Position numbers and translations under genes: made by a program. The notes under the pieces were generated by a model. The model was not told the DNA's origin. It made no database searches and saw only the letters and a list, made by a program, of their open reading frames with translations. This document shows, one piece after another, positions 19,497-29,653 of a stretch of DNA of 64,000 nucleotides. The first letter of the stretch is position 1, and each line of letters starts with the position of its first letter. The DNA is from Pseudomonas paraglycinae (GTDB lineage: Bacteria > Pseudomonadota > Gammaproteobacteria > Pseudomonadales > Pseudomonadaceae), in assembly GCF_021601625.1 (NCBI RefSeq), contig NZ_BQHR01000002.1, forward strand, positions 186,001 to 250,000, given 5' to 3'.

Positions 19497-20738
19497 CTAG
19501 CGCGCCGTGGCCAGCGCCGGGGCCGAAGTGGTGTGCCAGATCAGGACTTTGCTCACCCGGTTCTCTTCGGTTTCGAGAATCTCCAGCCGGTAGCGGCCGA
19601 TCTTCAGGCAGACCGCGCTTTCCGGGATGGTTTCCAGCGCTTCGGTTACCAGGCCATTGAGCGTCCGGGGGCCGTCGCTGGGCAGGTGCCAGCCCAGGCA
19701 TTTGTTCAGTTCGCGAATCGACGCCGCGCCATCGATCACCATGCGACCATCGGCCTGTGGGTGGATGTGCGGATTGTCGAGGCTGTGCTCGCTTTCGAAT
19801 TCGCCGACGATCTCTTCGAGAATGTCTTCCAGGGTGACGATGCCGAGGACTTCGCCGTACTCGTCCACCACCATGCCCAGACGCCGCTGCTGCTTGTGGA
19901 AGTTCAGCAGTTGCAGTTGCAGCGGGGTGCTTTCAGGGACGAAATACGGCTCGTAACTGGCCGCCAGCAACGCTTCGCGGGTCAGGCTGCCATTGTCCAG
20001 CAGGTGACGGATCTGCCGGGTGTTGAGCACCGCTTCGACCTGATTGATATCGCTGTGGAAGACCGGCAGGCGAGTGCGCCGGTTCTTGCGCAATTGCTCG
20101 ATGATTTCTTCGATCGGATCGTCGAGGTTGATGCCGTCGACATCGCTGCGCGGCACCAGAATGTCGTTGACCGTGATGTTGTCCAGCGCATGGATGCCTG
20201 AAACCGGGTGTGGGCGCACCGGATGATCCGGGTCGTCATGACGCTCCGTCGGCACATCATCTTCGCTCTGTTGCACCACCTGGGCCTTGCGAATGAACGG
20301 GCGCATCAGCAAACCACTGATGCGGCTGAGCAACCAGGCAAGCGGGTAAACCACCTTCAGCGGGACCGCCAGCAGCGTATTGCCGAACGCCAACACCGCA
20401 TCCGGATAACGCTGGGCGAGGGCGCGGGGGAAATAGTCGGCAAAGACCAGCAGCAGGGCGCCGGCACCGAGGCAAGCCGCCCAGGGGCCGTTTTCTTCGC
20501 AGAGAAAGATTGCCAGCAGCGTGGCCAGAATGACGGCGAGGGCGCGGCACAGGGTATTGCAGAGGATCAGGCTTTCGAGCGGGAAACTGAGCTTTGCCAG
20601 CGGCTTGTCGCTGGCGCGGGAGGCGGTGCGTTGCGCGAGCAGGTGCTGTTGCGCCGCTTCGACGGCGGTAAACAGCCCCGACCAGAGAATCAGCAGGGCA
20701 AATACCGCGAGCATCGGCCCTATGGGCAAACCGTCCAT
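19497..20738 (-). CDS. CNNM/CorC-type membrane protein with CBS domains
   Basis: The 413-residue protein has an N-terminal DUF21 membrane domain (three or four segments in the first 150 residues). Two CBS domains follow (ILVPRSDVDGINLDDPIEEI; MVVDEYGEVLGIVTLEDILEEIVGEFE), then a C-terminal CorC/HlyC transporter-associated domain. Relatives take part in Mg2+ or Co2+ homeostasis. It starts 12 bases downstream of ypjD, so the two form an operon. Confidence 0.9.
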   Translation of the reverse strand: MDGLPIGPMLAVFALLILWSGLFTAVEAAQQHLLAQRTASRASDKPLAKLSFPLESLILCNTLCRALAVILATLLAIFLCEENGPWAACLGAGALLLVFADYFPRALAQRYPDAVLAFGNTLLAVPLKVVYPLAWLLSRISGLLMRPFIRKAQVVQQSEDDVPTERHDDPDHPVRPHPVSGIHALDNITVNDILVPRSDVDGINLDDPIEEIIEQLRKNRRTRLPVFHSDINQVEAVLNTRQIRHLLDNGSLTREALLAASYEPYFVPESTPLQLQLLNFHKQQRRLGMVVDEYGEVLGIVTLEDILEEIVGEFESEHSLDNPHIHPQADGRMVIDGAASIRELNKCLGWHLPSDGPRTLNGLVTEALETIPESAVCLKIGRYRLEILETEENRVSKVLIWHTTSAPALATAR

Positions 20739-20750
20739 TTATGCCGCCCG

Positions 20751-21563
20751 TCAGATGTGCAGGATGTATTCACGAACCAGTTTGCTGCCGAAATACGCAA
20801 GCATCAGCAGGCAGAAACCGGCGAGGGTCCAGCGGATTGCCTTGTGGCCGCGCCAGCCGAGCCGGTTACGGCCCCACAGCAGGACGCTGAACACGATCCA
20901 GGCCAGGCAGGCCAGCAGGGTTTTATGCACCAGGTGCTGGGCAAACAGGTTCTCGACGAACAGCCAGCCGGAAATCAGCGACAGCGACAGCAGCGTCCAG
21001 CCGGCCCAGAGGAAGCCGAACAACAGGCTTTCCATGGTCTGCAGCGGCGGGAAATTCTTGATCAGCCCGGACGGGTGCTTGTGCTTGAGCTGGTGATCCT
21101 GCACCAGCAGCAACAAGGCCTGAAACACCGCAATGGTGAACATGCCATAGGCGAGGATCGACAGCAGAATGTGCGCGAGAATGCCCGGTTCTTCATCGAT
21201 GACCTGCACCGTGCCGGTCGGCGCGAATTGCGCCAGCAGCACCGTGATTGCACCCAGCGGGAACAGCAGCACCAACAGGTTTTCCACCGGGATCCGCGAG
21301 CAGGCCAGCAGGGTCAGGGCAATGACGGCCGCCGCAATCAGGCTGGAAGCGCTGAAGAAATCCAGGCCCAGACCGATCGGCGTCAATAAATGGGTGAGCA
21401 GGCTGGCGCTGTGGGCCAGCACGGCGAGGACGCCGAGCGAGACCAGCAGGCGCTTGTTGGCCTTGGCGCCAGTGGCCAGGCGGGTGCCCTGATAGAGAGT
21501 CGCAGCGGCGTAGAGAAGGGCGGCGGCGAGGGTGGTCAGCAAACTCGGTGACAAGGGGAGCAT
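20751..21563 (-). CDS. ypjD: YpjD/CcsA-like cytochrome c assembly membrane protein
   Basis: This 270-residue inner-membrane protein has about eight segments and belongs to the CcsA/ResC cytochrome assembly family (stretches such as ILAYGMFTIAVFQALLLLVQ with a conserved His). In gamma-proteobacteria ypjD sits next to ffh, as here, divergently transcribed. Its exact function is unproven. The ATG ending at 21563 precedes a membrane segment directly. Confidence 0.88.
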   Translation of the reverse strand: MLPLSPSLLTTLAAALLYAAATLYQGTRLATGAKANKRLLVSLGVLAVLAHSASLLTHLLTPIGLGLDFFSASSLIAAAVIALTLLACSRIPVENLLVLLFPLGAITVLLAQFAPTGTVQVIDEEPGILAHILLSILAYGMFTIAVFQALLLLVQDHQLKHKHPSGLIKNFPPLQTMESLLFGFLWAGWTLLSLSLISGWLFVENLFAQHLVHKTLLACLAWIVFSVLLWGRNRLGWRGHKAIRWTLAGFCLLMLAYFGSKLVREYILHI

Positions 21564-21772
21564 AAATCCTGTTAGGCAAGCCCGAAAGGGGCTGAGTTTG
21601 GCATAGAACCGCCATTGCACGAAAGACCGGCAAGCTGACAGCGAGGTGTCCGCCAGACGCAGTCTTCGCTATAATCCGCGACCTGCCCACGCCGCAGGCT
21701 CGCCGAGCACATGTTGATTCCGGTCTGGGCCGCCATTATCCCGGTCTACACAGGGCCTGAAAGGATCGCGCA

Positions 21773-23149
21773 ATGTTTGAAAACTTAACCGACCGTCTCT
21801 CGCAGACGCTGCGCCATGTCACCGGCAAGGCGAAACTGACCGAGGACAACATCAAAGACACCCTGCGCGAAGTGCGCATGGCGTTGCTCGAAGCCGACGT
21901 CGCCCTGCCGGTGGTCAAGGACTTCGTCAATTCGGTCAAGGAACGCGCTGTCGGCACCGAGGTGTCGCGCAGCCTGACGCCGGGCCAGGCGTTCGTGAAG
22001 ATCGTCCAGGCCGAACTCGAAAGCCTGATGGGCGCGGCCAACGAAGACCTGAACCTGAGCGCCGTGCCGCCCGCCGTCATTCTGATGGCCGGTCTGCAGG
22101 GTGCGGGTAAAACCACCACCGCCGGCAAACTGGCGCGCTTCCTTAAAGAACGCAAGAAGAAGTCGGTCATGGTCGTGTCGGCGGACATCTACCGTCCCGC
22201 TGCTATTAAACAGCTGGAAACCCTGGCCAACGACATCGGCGTGACGTTCTTCCCGTCCGACCTGAGCCAGAAGCCGGTCGACATCGCCAACGCGGCTATT
22301 AAAGAAGCAAAACTGAAATTCATCGACGTGGTCATCGTCGACACCGCCGGTCGTCTGCACATCGACGAAGAGATGATGGGCGAGATCAAGGCGCTGCACG
22401 CCGCGATCAATCCGGTTGAAACCCTGTTCGTGGTCGACGCCATGACCGGTCAGGACGCGGCCAACACGGCCAAGGCCTTCGGTGATGCACTGCCGCTGAC
22501 CGGTGTGATCCTGACCAAGGTCGACGGTGATGCCCGTGGCGGTGCCGCGCTGTCCGTTCGCGCAATCACCGGCAAGCCGATCAAGTTCATCGGTATGGGC
22601 GAGAAGAGCGAAGCGCTCGATCCGTTCCACCCTGAGCGTATCGCTTCGCGGATCCTCGGCATGGGCGACGTGCTCAGCCTGATCGAGCAGGCTGAAGCGA
22701 CGCTCGACAAGGACAAGGCCGACAAACTGGCCAAGAAGCTGAAGAAGGGCAAGGGCTTCGACCTCGAAGACTTCCGCGATCAGCTGCAACAGATGAAGAA
22801 CATGGGCGGCCTAGGTGGGCTCATGGACAAACTGCCGAACATCGGCGGCGTCAATCTCTCGCAAATGGGCAACGCCCAGAACGCCGCAGAGAAGCAGTTC
22901 AAGCAGATGGAAGCCATCATCAACTCCATGACCCCGGCCGAGCGCCGCGACCCTGAGCTGATCAGTGGTTCGCGCAAGCGCCGGATCGCCATGGGTTCCG
23001 GCACCCAGGTGCAGGACATCGGTCGCTTGATCAAGCAGCACAAGCAGATGCAGAAGATGATGAAGAAATTCTCCGCCAAGGGCGGAATGGCGAAAATGAT
23101 GCGCGGCATGGGCGGTATGTTGCCCGGCGGCGGCATGCCGAAGATGTAA
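21773..23149 (+). CDS. ffh: Signal recognition particle GTPase Ffh
   Basis: Ffh binds 4.5S RNA and signal peptides of nascent inner-membrane proteins and docks with FtsY. The 458-residue protein has an N domain (1-85) and a G domain with GLQGAGKTTTAGKLA, DTAGRLHIDEEMM and TKVDGDARGG. The Met-rich M domain ends KMMRGMGGMLPGGGMPKM. All motifs are intact. A TATAAT at 21670-21675 may be its -10 element. A GC-rich hairpin (23156-23175) without a T-run follows the stop. Confidence 0.98.
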   Translation: MFENLTDRLSQTLRHVTGKAKLTEDNIKDTLREVRMALLEADVALPVVKDFVNSVKERAVGTEVSRSLTPGQAFVKIVQAELESLMGAANEDLNLSAVPPAVILMAGLQGAGKTTTAGKLARFLKERKKKSVMVVSADIYRPAAIKQLETLANDIGVTFFPSDLSQKPVDIANAAIKEAKLKFIDVVIVDTAGRLHIDEEMMGEIKALHAAINPVETLFVVDAMTGQDAANTAKAFGDALPLTGVILTKVDGDARGGAALSVRAITGKPIKFIGMGEKSEALDPFHPERIASRILGMGDVLSLIEQAEATLDKDKADKLAKKLKKGKGFDLEDFRDQLQQMKNMGGLGGLMDKLPNIGGVNLSQMGNAQNAAEKQFKQMEAIINSMTPAERRDPELISGSRKRRIAMGSGTQVQDIGRLIKQHKQMQKMMKKFSAKGGMAKMMRGMGGMLPGGGMPKM

Positions 23150-23298
23150 AGACTTCGCCGGTCGTCGCACCGGCGCAGACCCTGCAAGGACGCAGGATCA
23201 ACAGCAAACCCGCACTCGGCGGGAGCTGACCGGCCGTTTTGAACGACGGCCCCATATGCAAATCTGCACGGCATGCCACAGGCGCCGGAAAAAGTCAT

Positions 23299-23326
23299 TT
23301 GCAAAAGTCCGGATATTCCTTAGAAT
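23299..23326 (+). promoter_or_regulatory. Candidate sigma70 promoter of the rpsP operon
   Basis: TTGCAA (23299-23304) and TAGAAT (23321-23326) are separated by 16 bases, placing a start site about 65 bases before rpsP. This is consistent with a strongly expressed ribosomal operon. Confidence 0.6.
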
Positions 23327-23398
23327 ATGCGGCCTTTCGGGCACCCATGCCCGCTGTGCATTTAGATTTGCAGCACCGACTACAGGAACGATGTTCAC

Positions 23399-23650
23399 AT
23401 GCTAACAATCCGTCTTGCCCTTGGCGGCTCCAAAAAGCGCCCGTTTTACCACCTGACCGTAACCGACTCCCGCAACCCGCGTGACGGTTCCCACAAAGAA
23501 CAGGTTGGTTTCTTCAACCCTGTTGCACGTGGTCAGGAAGTTCGTCTGTCCGTGAACCAAGAGCGCGTTGCCTACTGGCTGAGCGTTGGTGCACAGCCTT
23601 CTGAGCGTGTTGCTCAGTTGCTGAAGGAATCTGCCAAGGCTGCAGCCTGA
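23399..23650 (+). CDS. rpsP: 30S ribosomal protein S16
   Basis: An 83-residue S16 ([21 protein letters not shown]). It is first in the conserved rpsP-rimM-trmD-rplS operon and 5 bases ahead of rimM. Length and sequence are typical. Confidence 0.98.
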   Translation: MLTIRLALGGSKKRPFYHLTVTDSRNPRDGSHKEQVGFFNPVARGQEVRLSVNQERVAYWLSVGAQPSERVAQLLKESAKAAA

Positions 23651-23655
23651 GCAGT

Positions 23656-24192
23656 ATGAGCGCGACGCCAGAAAAAGCTGATGACCTGATCGTTGTCGGC
23701 AAGATTTTTTCGGTTCACGGCGTTCGCGGCGAGGTGAAGGTCTTTTCCTTTACCGATCCGATTGAAAACCTGTTGAACTACCGCAACTGGACGCTTCGGC
23801 GCGAAGGCGTGGTAAAGCAGGTCGAGCTGGTCAGCGGCCGATCCACTCAAAAGGATCTGGTTGCCAAGCTCAAAGGCCTCGACGATCGCGATGAAGCCCG
23901 TCTTCTGAGTGGTTACGAGATTTGCATCTCGCGAAGCCTTTTGCCCAACCTGACTGGCGACGAGTACTACTGGTACCAGTTGCAGGGTCTGAGTGTCATC
24001 AACCAGAACGAAGAATTCTTCGGCAAGGTTGATCACCTGTTGGAGACCGGCGCGAACGATGTATTGGTGGTCAAGCCCTGCGTCGGCAGCCTGGATGATC
24101 GCGAGCGGTTGTTGCCCTATACGGAGCAATGCGTGCTGGCAATCGACCTGGAGGCAGGCGTGATGAGGGTGGAATGGGACGCGGACTTCTAA
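23656..24192 (+). CDS. rimM: Ribosome maturation factor RimM
   Basis: RimM assists assembly of the 30S head by acting on S19 and 16S rRNA. The 178-residue protein has the N-terminal RimM domain (VGKIFSVHGVRGEVKVFSF) and the C-terminal PRC-barrel (YYWYQLQGLSVINQ; LLPYTEQCV). It is tightly packed between rpsP and trmD. Confidence 0.98.
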   Translation: MSATPEKADDLIVVGKIFSVHGVRGEVKVFSFTDPIENLLNYRNWTLRREGVVKQVELVSGRSTQKDLVAKLKGLDDRDEARLLSGYEICISRSLLPNLTGDEYYWYQLQGLSVINQNEEFFGKVDHLLETGANDVLVVKPCVGSLDDRERLLPYTEQCVLAIDLEAGVMRVEWDADF

Positions 24193-24195
24193 GCA

Positions 24196-24948
24196 ATGGC
24201 CAGCCTGCGCGTAGACGTCATTACGCTGTTCCCCGAGATGTTCTCGGCCATCAGTGAGTACGGCATTACCAGTCGTGCGGTCAAACAGGGGCTCTTGCAG
24301 CTGACCTGTTGGAATCCGCGGGATTACACGACGGATCGGCATCACACTGTGGACGATCGCCCGTTTGGCGGTGGTCCGGGCATGGTGATGAAGATCAAGC
24401 CCCTGGAAGATGCTCTGGTTCAGGCCAAGGCAGCAGCCGGGGAGGCGGCGAAGGTGATTTACCTGTCCCCCCAAGGCCGTCAACTGACTCAGTCGGCGGT
24501 ACGCGAACTGGCTAAATCGGATGCGTTGATCCTGATTGCCGGTCGCTATGAAGGCATTGACGAGCGTTTTATTGATGCTCATGTCGATGAAGAGTGGTCG
24601 ATTGGTGACTATGTGTTGTCTGGCGGCGAGCTGCCGGCCATGGTCATGATCGATGCGGTTACACGACTGCTGCCCGGAGCTTTAGGGCATGCGGATTCCG
24701 CTGAGGAAGATTCCTTTACGGATGGTCTGCTGGATTGCCCGCACTACACCCGACCTGAGGTGTATGCGGATCAGCGTGTTCCCGACGTGTTGCTGAGTGG
24801 CAATCACGCGCATATCCGGCGTTGGCGTTTACAGCAGTCCCTTGGTAGGACCTATGAACGACGCGCCGATCTTCTGGAAAGCCGCTCGCTTTCTGGAGAA
24901 GAGAAGAAGCTGCTCGAGGAATACATCCGCGAGCGGGACGATAGTTAA
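24196..24948 (+). CDS. trmD: tRNA (guanine37-N1)-methyltransferase
   Basis: TrmD methylates G37 of tRNAs to prevent frameshifting, using SAM bound in a trefoil knot. The 250-residue protein shows [24 protein letters not shown] and [13 protein letters not shown], the SAM-binding knot motifs. It starts 3 bases after rimM. Confidence 0.98.
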   Translation: MASLRVDVITLFPEMFSAISEYGITSRAVKQGLLQLTCWNPRDYTTDRHHTVDDRPFGGGPGMVMKIKPLEDALVQAKAAAGEAAKVIYLSPQGRQLTQSAVRELAKSDALILIAGRYEGIDERFIDAHVDEEWSIGDYVLSGGELPAMVMIDAVTRLLPGALGHADSAEEDSFTDGLLDCPHYTRPEVYADQRVPDVLLSGNHAHIRRWRLQQSLGRTYERRADLLESRSLSGEEKKLLEEYIRERDDS

Positions 24949-24993
24949 CAACGTATCGATGGTAGATCAGACGATTTACCTTAGGAGCACAGC

Positions 24994-25344
24994 ATGACCA
25001 ACAAAATCATCCTTGCACTCGAAGCAGAGCAGATGACCAAAGAAATCCCTACCTTTGCCCCGGGCGACACCATCGTCGTTCAGGTGAAAGTGAAGGAAGG
25101 CGATCGTTCCCGTCTGCAAGCGTTCGAAGGCGTTGTAATCGCCAAGCGTAACCGCGGCGTGAACAGTGCGTTCACCGTTCGTAAAATCTCCAACGGTGTT
25201 GGCGTAGAACGTACTTTCCAGACCTACTCCCCGCAGATCGACAGCATGGCTGTCAAACGTCGCGGAGACGTACGTAAAGCCAAGCTGTACTACCTGCGCG
25301 ACCTGTCGGGTAAAGCAGCTCGCATCAAGGAAAAACTGGCTTAA
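24994..25344 (+). CDS. rplS: 50S ribosomal protein L19
   Basis: A 116-residue L19 ([40 protein letters not shown]). Last gene of the rpsP operon, followed by a strong terminator. Confidence 0.98.
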
Positions 25345-25362
25345 GTCCAGCTTCCGATGCAG

Positions 25363-25389
25363 AAAAAAGCAGCCTACGGGCTGCTTTTT
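25363..25389 (+). terminator. Terminator of the rpsP-rplS operon
   Basis: An A-rich stem with core GCAGCC/GGGCTGC followed by a T-run, just after rplS. Confidence 0.92.
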
Positions 25390-25434
25390 TGTTGCCCGCA
25401 ATTTATCCACAGCATTCCGTTCCAGGCCTGACCC

Positions 25435-25848
25435 ATGACCCCTCGCGAGCGAGAAATCGAACGCCGCACCGAACTCTCGGTGACCCGCGTGACCAAGGCG
25501 GTTTTCCCGCCGACCACCAACCACCACAACACCCTGTTCGGCGGCACCGCGCTGGCCTGGATGGACGAAGTGTCGTTCATCACCGCCACGCGGTTTTGCC
25601 GTTTGCCGCTGGTGACCGTGTCGACCGATCGCATCGACTTCAATCACGCGATCCCGGCAGGATCCATCGTCGAGCTGGTCGGGCGGGTGATCAAGGTTGG
25701 CAACACCAGTCTCAAGGTCGAGGTGGAAGTGTTCGTCGAAAGCATGAGCTGTGACGGGCGTGAGAAGGCCATTCACGGGCAGTTCAGCTTTGTTGCCATC
25801 GATGATGACAAGCGTCCGGTGCCGGTGCTGCCGGGTTTCGCGGCCTGA
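25435..25848 (+). CDS. Acyl-CoA thioesterase, YciA-like hotdog fold
   Basis: This 137-residue protein has the acyl-CoA hydrolase hotdog pattern. HHNTLFGGTALAWMDEVSFI includes the N/D catalytic region on the central helix, followed by STDRIDFNHAIPAGSIVEL. Family members hydrolyse short to medium acyl-CoAs. It follows the rplS terminator, so it has its own promoter, and a REP pair lies downstream. Confidence 0.9.
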   Translation: MTPREREIERRTELSVTRVTKAVFPPTTNHHNTLFGGTALAWMDEVSFITATRFCRLPLVTVSTDRIDFNHAIPAGSIVELVGRVIKVGNTSLKVEVEVFVESMSCDGREKAIHGQFSFVAIDDDKRPVPVLPGFAA

Positions 25849-25869
25849 TCCAACACCGAGCCGCGGCAT

Positions 25870-25956
25870 TCGCGGGCAAGCCCGCTCCCACAGATTTTGT
25901 GTTGTCCGCTGATGTTGTGTTCGACACGGACACTGTGGGAGCGGGCTTGCCCGCGA
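25870..25956. repeat. Inverted REP pair (BIME-like)
   Basis: TCGCGGGCAAGCCCGCTCCC starts at 25870 and its reverse complement ends at 25956; the two 24-base arms are exact mirrors. This is the typical Pseudomonas REP, sitting between convergent genes. Confidence 0.9.
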
Positions 25957-25965
25957 TTTGTTCTA

Positions 25966-27774
25966 TCAGGCGCTGCTACTCTCCGGCTGAATCAGCGCCA
26001 GCAACGTCCACCCCGGCCCCGGCTTCAACACGGTTTCCGGTGTCACGACATGCACCCAGCCGCTGTCATCGCGCATGAACAGCAGCGTCGCGCGATTGCC
26101 ATGCAGCGCCCGGTAATCGTCCCAGCCGAACCCGTCCGTCAATGTCGTGCTGTACAGGTCGGCGCCCTGGCCCAATTGGCTGGCGAGTCTGGCGTAAGTC
26201 AGCGCCTCGCTCCCCAGTTGATTGCCGCGATGTTCGAGGCTGGCGCGGTGCTTGTCGCTGCGTCGGCTCTCCTGACCACTGGCCAGTCCGAACAATCGTT
26301 GATGACCAAAGTCATGGCGAAAGCGCATGGCCGCCAGCGTATTGAGTTCGCCCGACGGTGACAGCGCCAGCAGATGCCCCAGTCCGACCAGGTCCAGATG
26401 CGCATCGGCATGCTGCGAAGCCGGATTGCCAAAGTAGGTCGGCAAGCCATCCATGCGCGCCGCGCGGATGTTCTCCCAGCTTGAATCCGTCAGCAGTACC
26501 CGGCTGCCCAGCTGTTGCAGCGACTTGCCGAGCAGGCGCGCAGGCCCGTTCGCCCCGACGATCAGGAAGCCGCTGGGCGCTGGTTCCGCAACTTTCAACA
26601 GTCGGGCCAATGGCCGGGCAGTCGCGCTTTGCAGTACGACGGTGCCGATGATCACCGCGAAGGTCAGCGGTACCAGCAACAACGCACCTTCATGGCCCGC
26701 TTCATCCAGGCGAATCGCAAAGATCGCCGAGACTGCCGCCGCGACGATCCCGCGCGGGGCAATCCAGCACAACAATGCACGCTCACGCCAGCTCAGACTC
26801 GAACCGGCGGTACTTAGCACCACGTTCAGCGGTCGGGCGATCAACTGGATCACCAGCAACAGAATCAGCACCAGCGGCCCGAGACCGATCAACGCGTTCA
26901 GATCCAGTCGCGCCGCCAGCAAAATGAACAGCCCGGAAATCAGCAGCACGCTGAGGTTTTCCTTGAAGTGCAGGATGTGCCGCACATCCACGCCCTTCAT
27001 GTTCGCCAGCCACATGCCCATCAGCGTCACCGCCAGCAGCCCGGATTCGTGCATGGCCTGGTTGGCGGCGATGAATATCCCCAGCACCGCGGCGAGCGAT
27101 GCCAGATTGTGCAAATACTCCGGCAGCCATTGGCGCCGGATGATCGTACCGAGCAGCCAGCCACCGGCGACGCCGAACGCGCTGCCGCAGACAATCACCC
27201 CGCCAAACGTCAGCAGGCTCTGTTCCAGCCCATGGCCTTCGGCCCGAGCGATGATGAAGCTGTAGACCACTACCGCAAGCAGCGCGCCGATCGGGTCGAT
27301 CACAATCCCTTCCCAGCGCAGGATATTCGCGATCGAAGCTTTAGGCCGCACCACCCGCAGCATCGGTACGATCACGGTCGGGCCAGTAACCAGGGTCAGG
27401 CTGCCGAACAGGATGGCAAGCAACCAGTCGAAGCCCAGCAGCCAGTGGGTCGCGACCGCAATCACTACCCAGGTCGAGAGCGCTCCGATGGTGACCAGCC
27501 GATGCACGACGCTGCCGATCTCGCGCCATTCCGACAAATGCAGGGTCAGGCTGCCTTCAAACAGAATCAGCGCCACTGCCAGCGACACCAATGGCATCAG
27601 CAGCGGGCCGAACATTTCCTGCGGGTCGAGCCAGCCCAGCACGGGGCCCGCCAGAATGCCGGTCAGCAGCAGAAACAGAATCGCCGGCAGTTTCAGGCGC
27701 CAGGCAAGCCATTGGCAACCCAGCGCGGCGGCACCGATACCACCGAAAGCCAACAGAATTTGCTGCTCGTTCAT
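25966..27774 (-). CDS. CPA1-type cation:proton antiporter with Rossmann domain
   Basis: The 602-residue protein has about 12 membrane segments in residues 1-385 (LAVALILFEGSLTL; GIVIDPIGALLAVVV with the conserved ID of CPA1 exchangers). A C-terminal TrkA-N-like Rossmann region follows (SGFLIVGANGPARLLGKSLQ). It should exchange Na+ or K+ for H+ under nucleotide control. Ion specificity is not readable. It is divergent from xerD. Confidence 0.9.
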   Translation of the reverse strand: MNEQQILLAFGGIGAAALGCQWLAWRLKLPAILFLLLTGILAGPVLGWLDPQEMFGPLLMPLVSLAVALILFEGSLTLHLSEWREIGSVVHRLVTIGALSTWVVIAVATHWLLGFDWLLAILFGSLTLVTGPTVIVPMLRVVRPKASIANILRWEGIVIDPIGALLAVVVYSFIIARAEGHGLEQSLLTFGGVIVCGSAFGVAGGWLLGTIIRRQWLPEYLHNLASLAAVLGIFIAANQAMHESGLLAVTLMGMWLANMKGVDVRHILHFKENLSVLLISGLFILLAARLDLNALIGLGPLVLILLLVIQLIARPLNVVLSTAGSSLSWRERALLCWIAPRGIVAAAVSAIFAIRLDEAGHEGALLLVPLTFAVIIGTVVLQSATARPLARLLKVAEPAPSGFLIVGANGPARLLGKSLQQLGSRVLLTDSSWENIRAARMDGLPTYFGNPASQHADAHLDLVGLGHLLALSPSGELNTLAAMRFRHDFGHQRLFGLASGQESRRSDKHRASLEHRGNQLGSEALTYARLASQLGQGADLYSTTLTDGFGWDDYRALHGNRATLLFMRDDSGWVHVVTPETVLKPGPGWTLLALIQPESSSA

Positions 27775-27881
27775 TGAAGCTCCCTGTTCCTTGAAATAGC
27801 GGGCTATGAAAGACTAGCGGCCATTTCAACCGTTCACTCTTTATTTGCGCGCAGTGCCAAGCCTGCGTGTCTTGAGCGCCC

Positions 27882-28778
27882 ATGCCTGCCATCGACCACC
27901 CACTGATCGACCAGTTTCTCGACGCCCTCTGGCTGGAAAAAGGTCTCTCCGACAACACTCGCGATGCCTACCGCAGCGATCTCGCGCTGTTCAATGGCTG
28001 GTTGCAGGAGAAAGGTCTCGAACTGATCAATGCCGGTCGCGAGTTGATCCTCGATCACCTGGCCTGGCGTCTGGAACAGAACTACAAACCTCGCTCCACC
28101 GCGCGATTTCTCTCCGGTGTGCGTGGCTTTTATCGCTACCTGCTGCGGGAAAAACTGATTTCGGTTGATCCGACCTTGCGCGTGGATATGCCGCAACTCG
28201 GTCGGCCATTGCCCAAATCCCTGTCGGAAGCCGACGTTGAAGCTTTGCTGAAGGCGCCAGACCTCAGCGAAGCCATCGGCCAGCGCGACCGCGCCATGCT
28301 CGAAGTCCTTTACGCCTGCGGGCTGCGGGTGACCGAGCTGATCAGCCTGACCTTGGAACAGGTCAACCTGCGTCAGGGCGTGTTGCGGGTGATGGGCAAG
28401 GGTAGTAAAGAGCGCCTTGTACCGATGGGCGAGGAAGCGATTGTCTGGGTCGAGCGCTACCTGCGCGACGGTCGCGGCGAACTGCTGGGCGGGCGCCCCA
28501 GCGATGTGCTGTTTCCCAGCCAGCGCGGCGAGCAGATGACCCGCCAGACCTTCTGGCACCGTATCAAGCATCAGGCCAAGGTCGCCGGCATTGGTAAATC
28601 GCTGTCGCCGCACACCCTGCGTCACGCGTTTGCCACACACCTGCTCAACCATGGCGCCGATTTGCGGGTGGTGCAGATGCTGTTGGGCCACAGCGACCTG
28701 TCGACCACGCAGATCTACACTCACGTCGCCCGGGCACGTTTGCAGGATCTGCATGCCAAACATCACCCGCGCGGCTGA
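27882..28778 (+). CDS. xerD: Site-specific tyrosine recombinase XerD
   Basis: XerD resolves chromosome dimers at dif with XerC under FtsK control. The 298-residue protein has the N-terminal SAM-like core-binding domain. The catalytic domain carries ACGLRVTEL (first Arg), HTLRHAFATHLL (H-x-x-R), LLGHSDLS (His) and the Tyr nucleophile in TQIYTHV. It is a housekeeping gene, upstream of dsbC as in other pseudomonads, and not a sign of an integrated element. Confidence 0.97.
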   Translation: MPAIDHPLIDQFLDALWLEKGLSDNTRDAYRSDLALFNGWLQEKGLELINAGRELILDHLAWRLEQNYKPRSTARFLSGVRGFYRYLLREKLISVDPTLRVDMPQLGRPLPKSLSEADVEALLKAPDLSEAIGQRDRAMLEVLYACGLRVTELISLTLEQVNLRQGVLRVMGKGSKERLVPMGEEAIVWVERYLRDGRGELLGGRPSDVLFPSQRGEQMTRQTFWHRIKHQAKVAGIGKSLSPHTLRHAFATHLLNHGADLRVVQMLLGHSDLSTTQIYTHVARARLQDLHAKHHPRG

Positions 28779-28921
28779 GCGCCATTTGTCTTGCGACAGG
28801 CGCATTCGGCCACGGGAGCCTTATGTGGTAGGCTTTGCCGGTTTGCACGATGGGCGGTTATGACCCGGTGTTCCGGCACGGGCGTTCTGATCGTTCCATT
28901 TGTCCGCCTTCAGGAGTTCTC

Positions 28922-29653
28922 ATGCGTCTGACCCAGATTTTCGCCGCCGCAGCCATTGCGTTGGTCAGCACCTTTGCCGTCGCCGATGACGCGGCCGACA
29001 AAGCGATTCGCCAAAGCCTGGAAAACCTCCAGCTCGACGTGCCGGTGGACACCATCACCGCCAGCCCGCTGCCGGGCCTGTACGAAGTCAAGCTCAAGGG
29101 CAGCCGCGTGCTCTACGCCAGCGCCGACGGCCAGTACATCGTTCAGGGCTACATGTTCCAGCTCAAGGACGGCAAACCGGTCAACCTGACCGAGAAGACC
29201 GAGCGCCTGGGCATTTCCAAACTGATCAATGCGATTCCGGTGGCCGAGACCGTGGTTTACCCGGCCGTGGGCGAAACCAAGTCGCACATCACCGTTTTCA
29301 CCGACACTACGTGCCCGTATTGCCACAAGCTGCACGCCGAAGTGCCCGAGCTGAACAAGCGCGGCATCGAAGTGCGTTACGTGGCGTTCCCGCGCCAGGG
29401 CCTCGGCTCGCCGGGTGATGAGCAACTGCAAGCCGTGTGGTGCTCGAAAGACAAGAAAGCCGCCATGGACAAAATGGTCGATGGCAAGGAAATCAAGGCC
29501 GCCAAGTGCGAGAACCCGGTTTCCAAACAGTTCGCCCTAGGCCAGTCGATCGGTGTGAACGGTACGCCGGCCATCGTTTTGGCTGACGGACAAGTCATTC
29601 CGGGCTACCAGCCTGCGCCACAAGTCGCCAAACTGGCGCTGGGCGCGAAGTAA
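28922..29653 (+). CDS. dsbC: Periplasmic disulfide isomerase DsbC
   Basis: This 243-residue protein has a signal peptide (MRLTQIFAAAAIALVSTFAVA), an N-terminal dimerisation domain and a thioredoxin domain with active site CPYC in FTDTTCPYCHKLH. The cis-Pro loop is NGTPAIV. It repairs wrong disulfides in the periplasm and is kept reduced by DsbD. The ATG at 28922 has AGGAG six bases upstream. Confidence 0.97.
   Translation: MRLTQIFAAAAIALVSTFAVADDAADKAIRQSLENLQLDVPVDTITASPLPGLYEVKLKGSRVLYASADGQYIVQGYMFQLKDGKPVNLTEKTERLGISKLINAIPVAETVVYPAVGETKSHITVFTDTTCPYCHKLHAEVPELNKRGIEVRYVAFPRQGLGSPGDEQLQAVWCSKDKKAAMDKMVDGKEIKAAKCENPVSKQFALGQSIGVNGTPAIVLADGQVIPGYQPAPQVAKLALGAK

Noticed and set aside
27882-28778. 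Tyrosine recombinase considered as a prophage or island integrase
   Set aside because: It is the housekeeping xerD in its conserved context before dsbC; no tRNA target or phage genes are adjacent.
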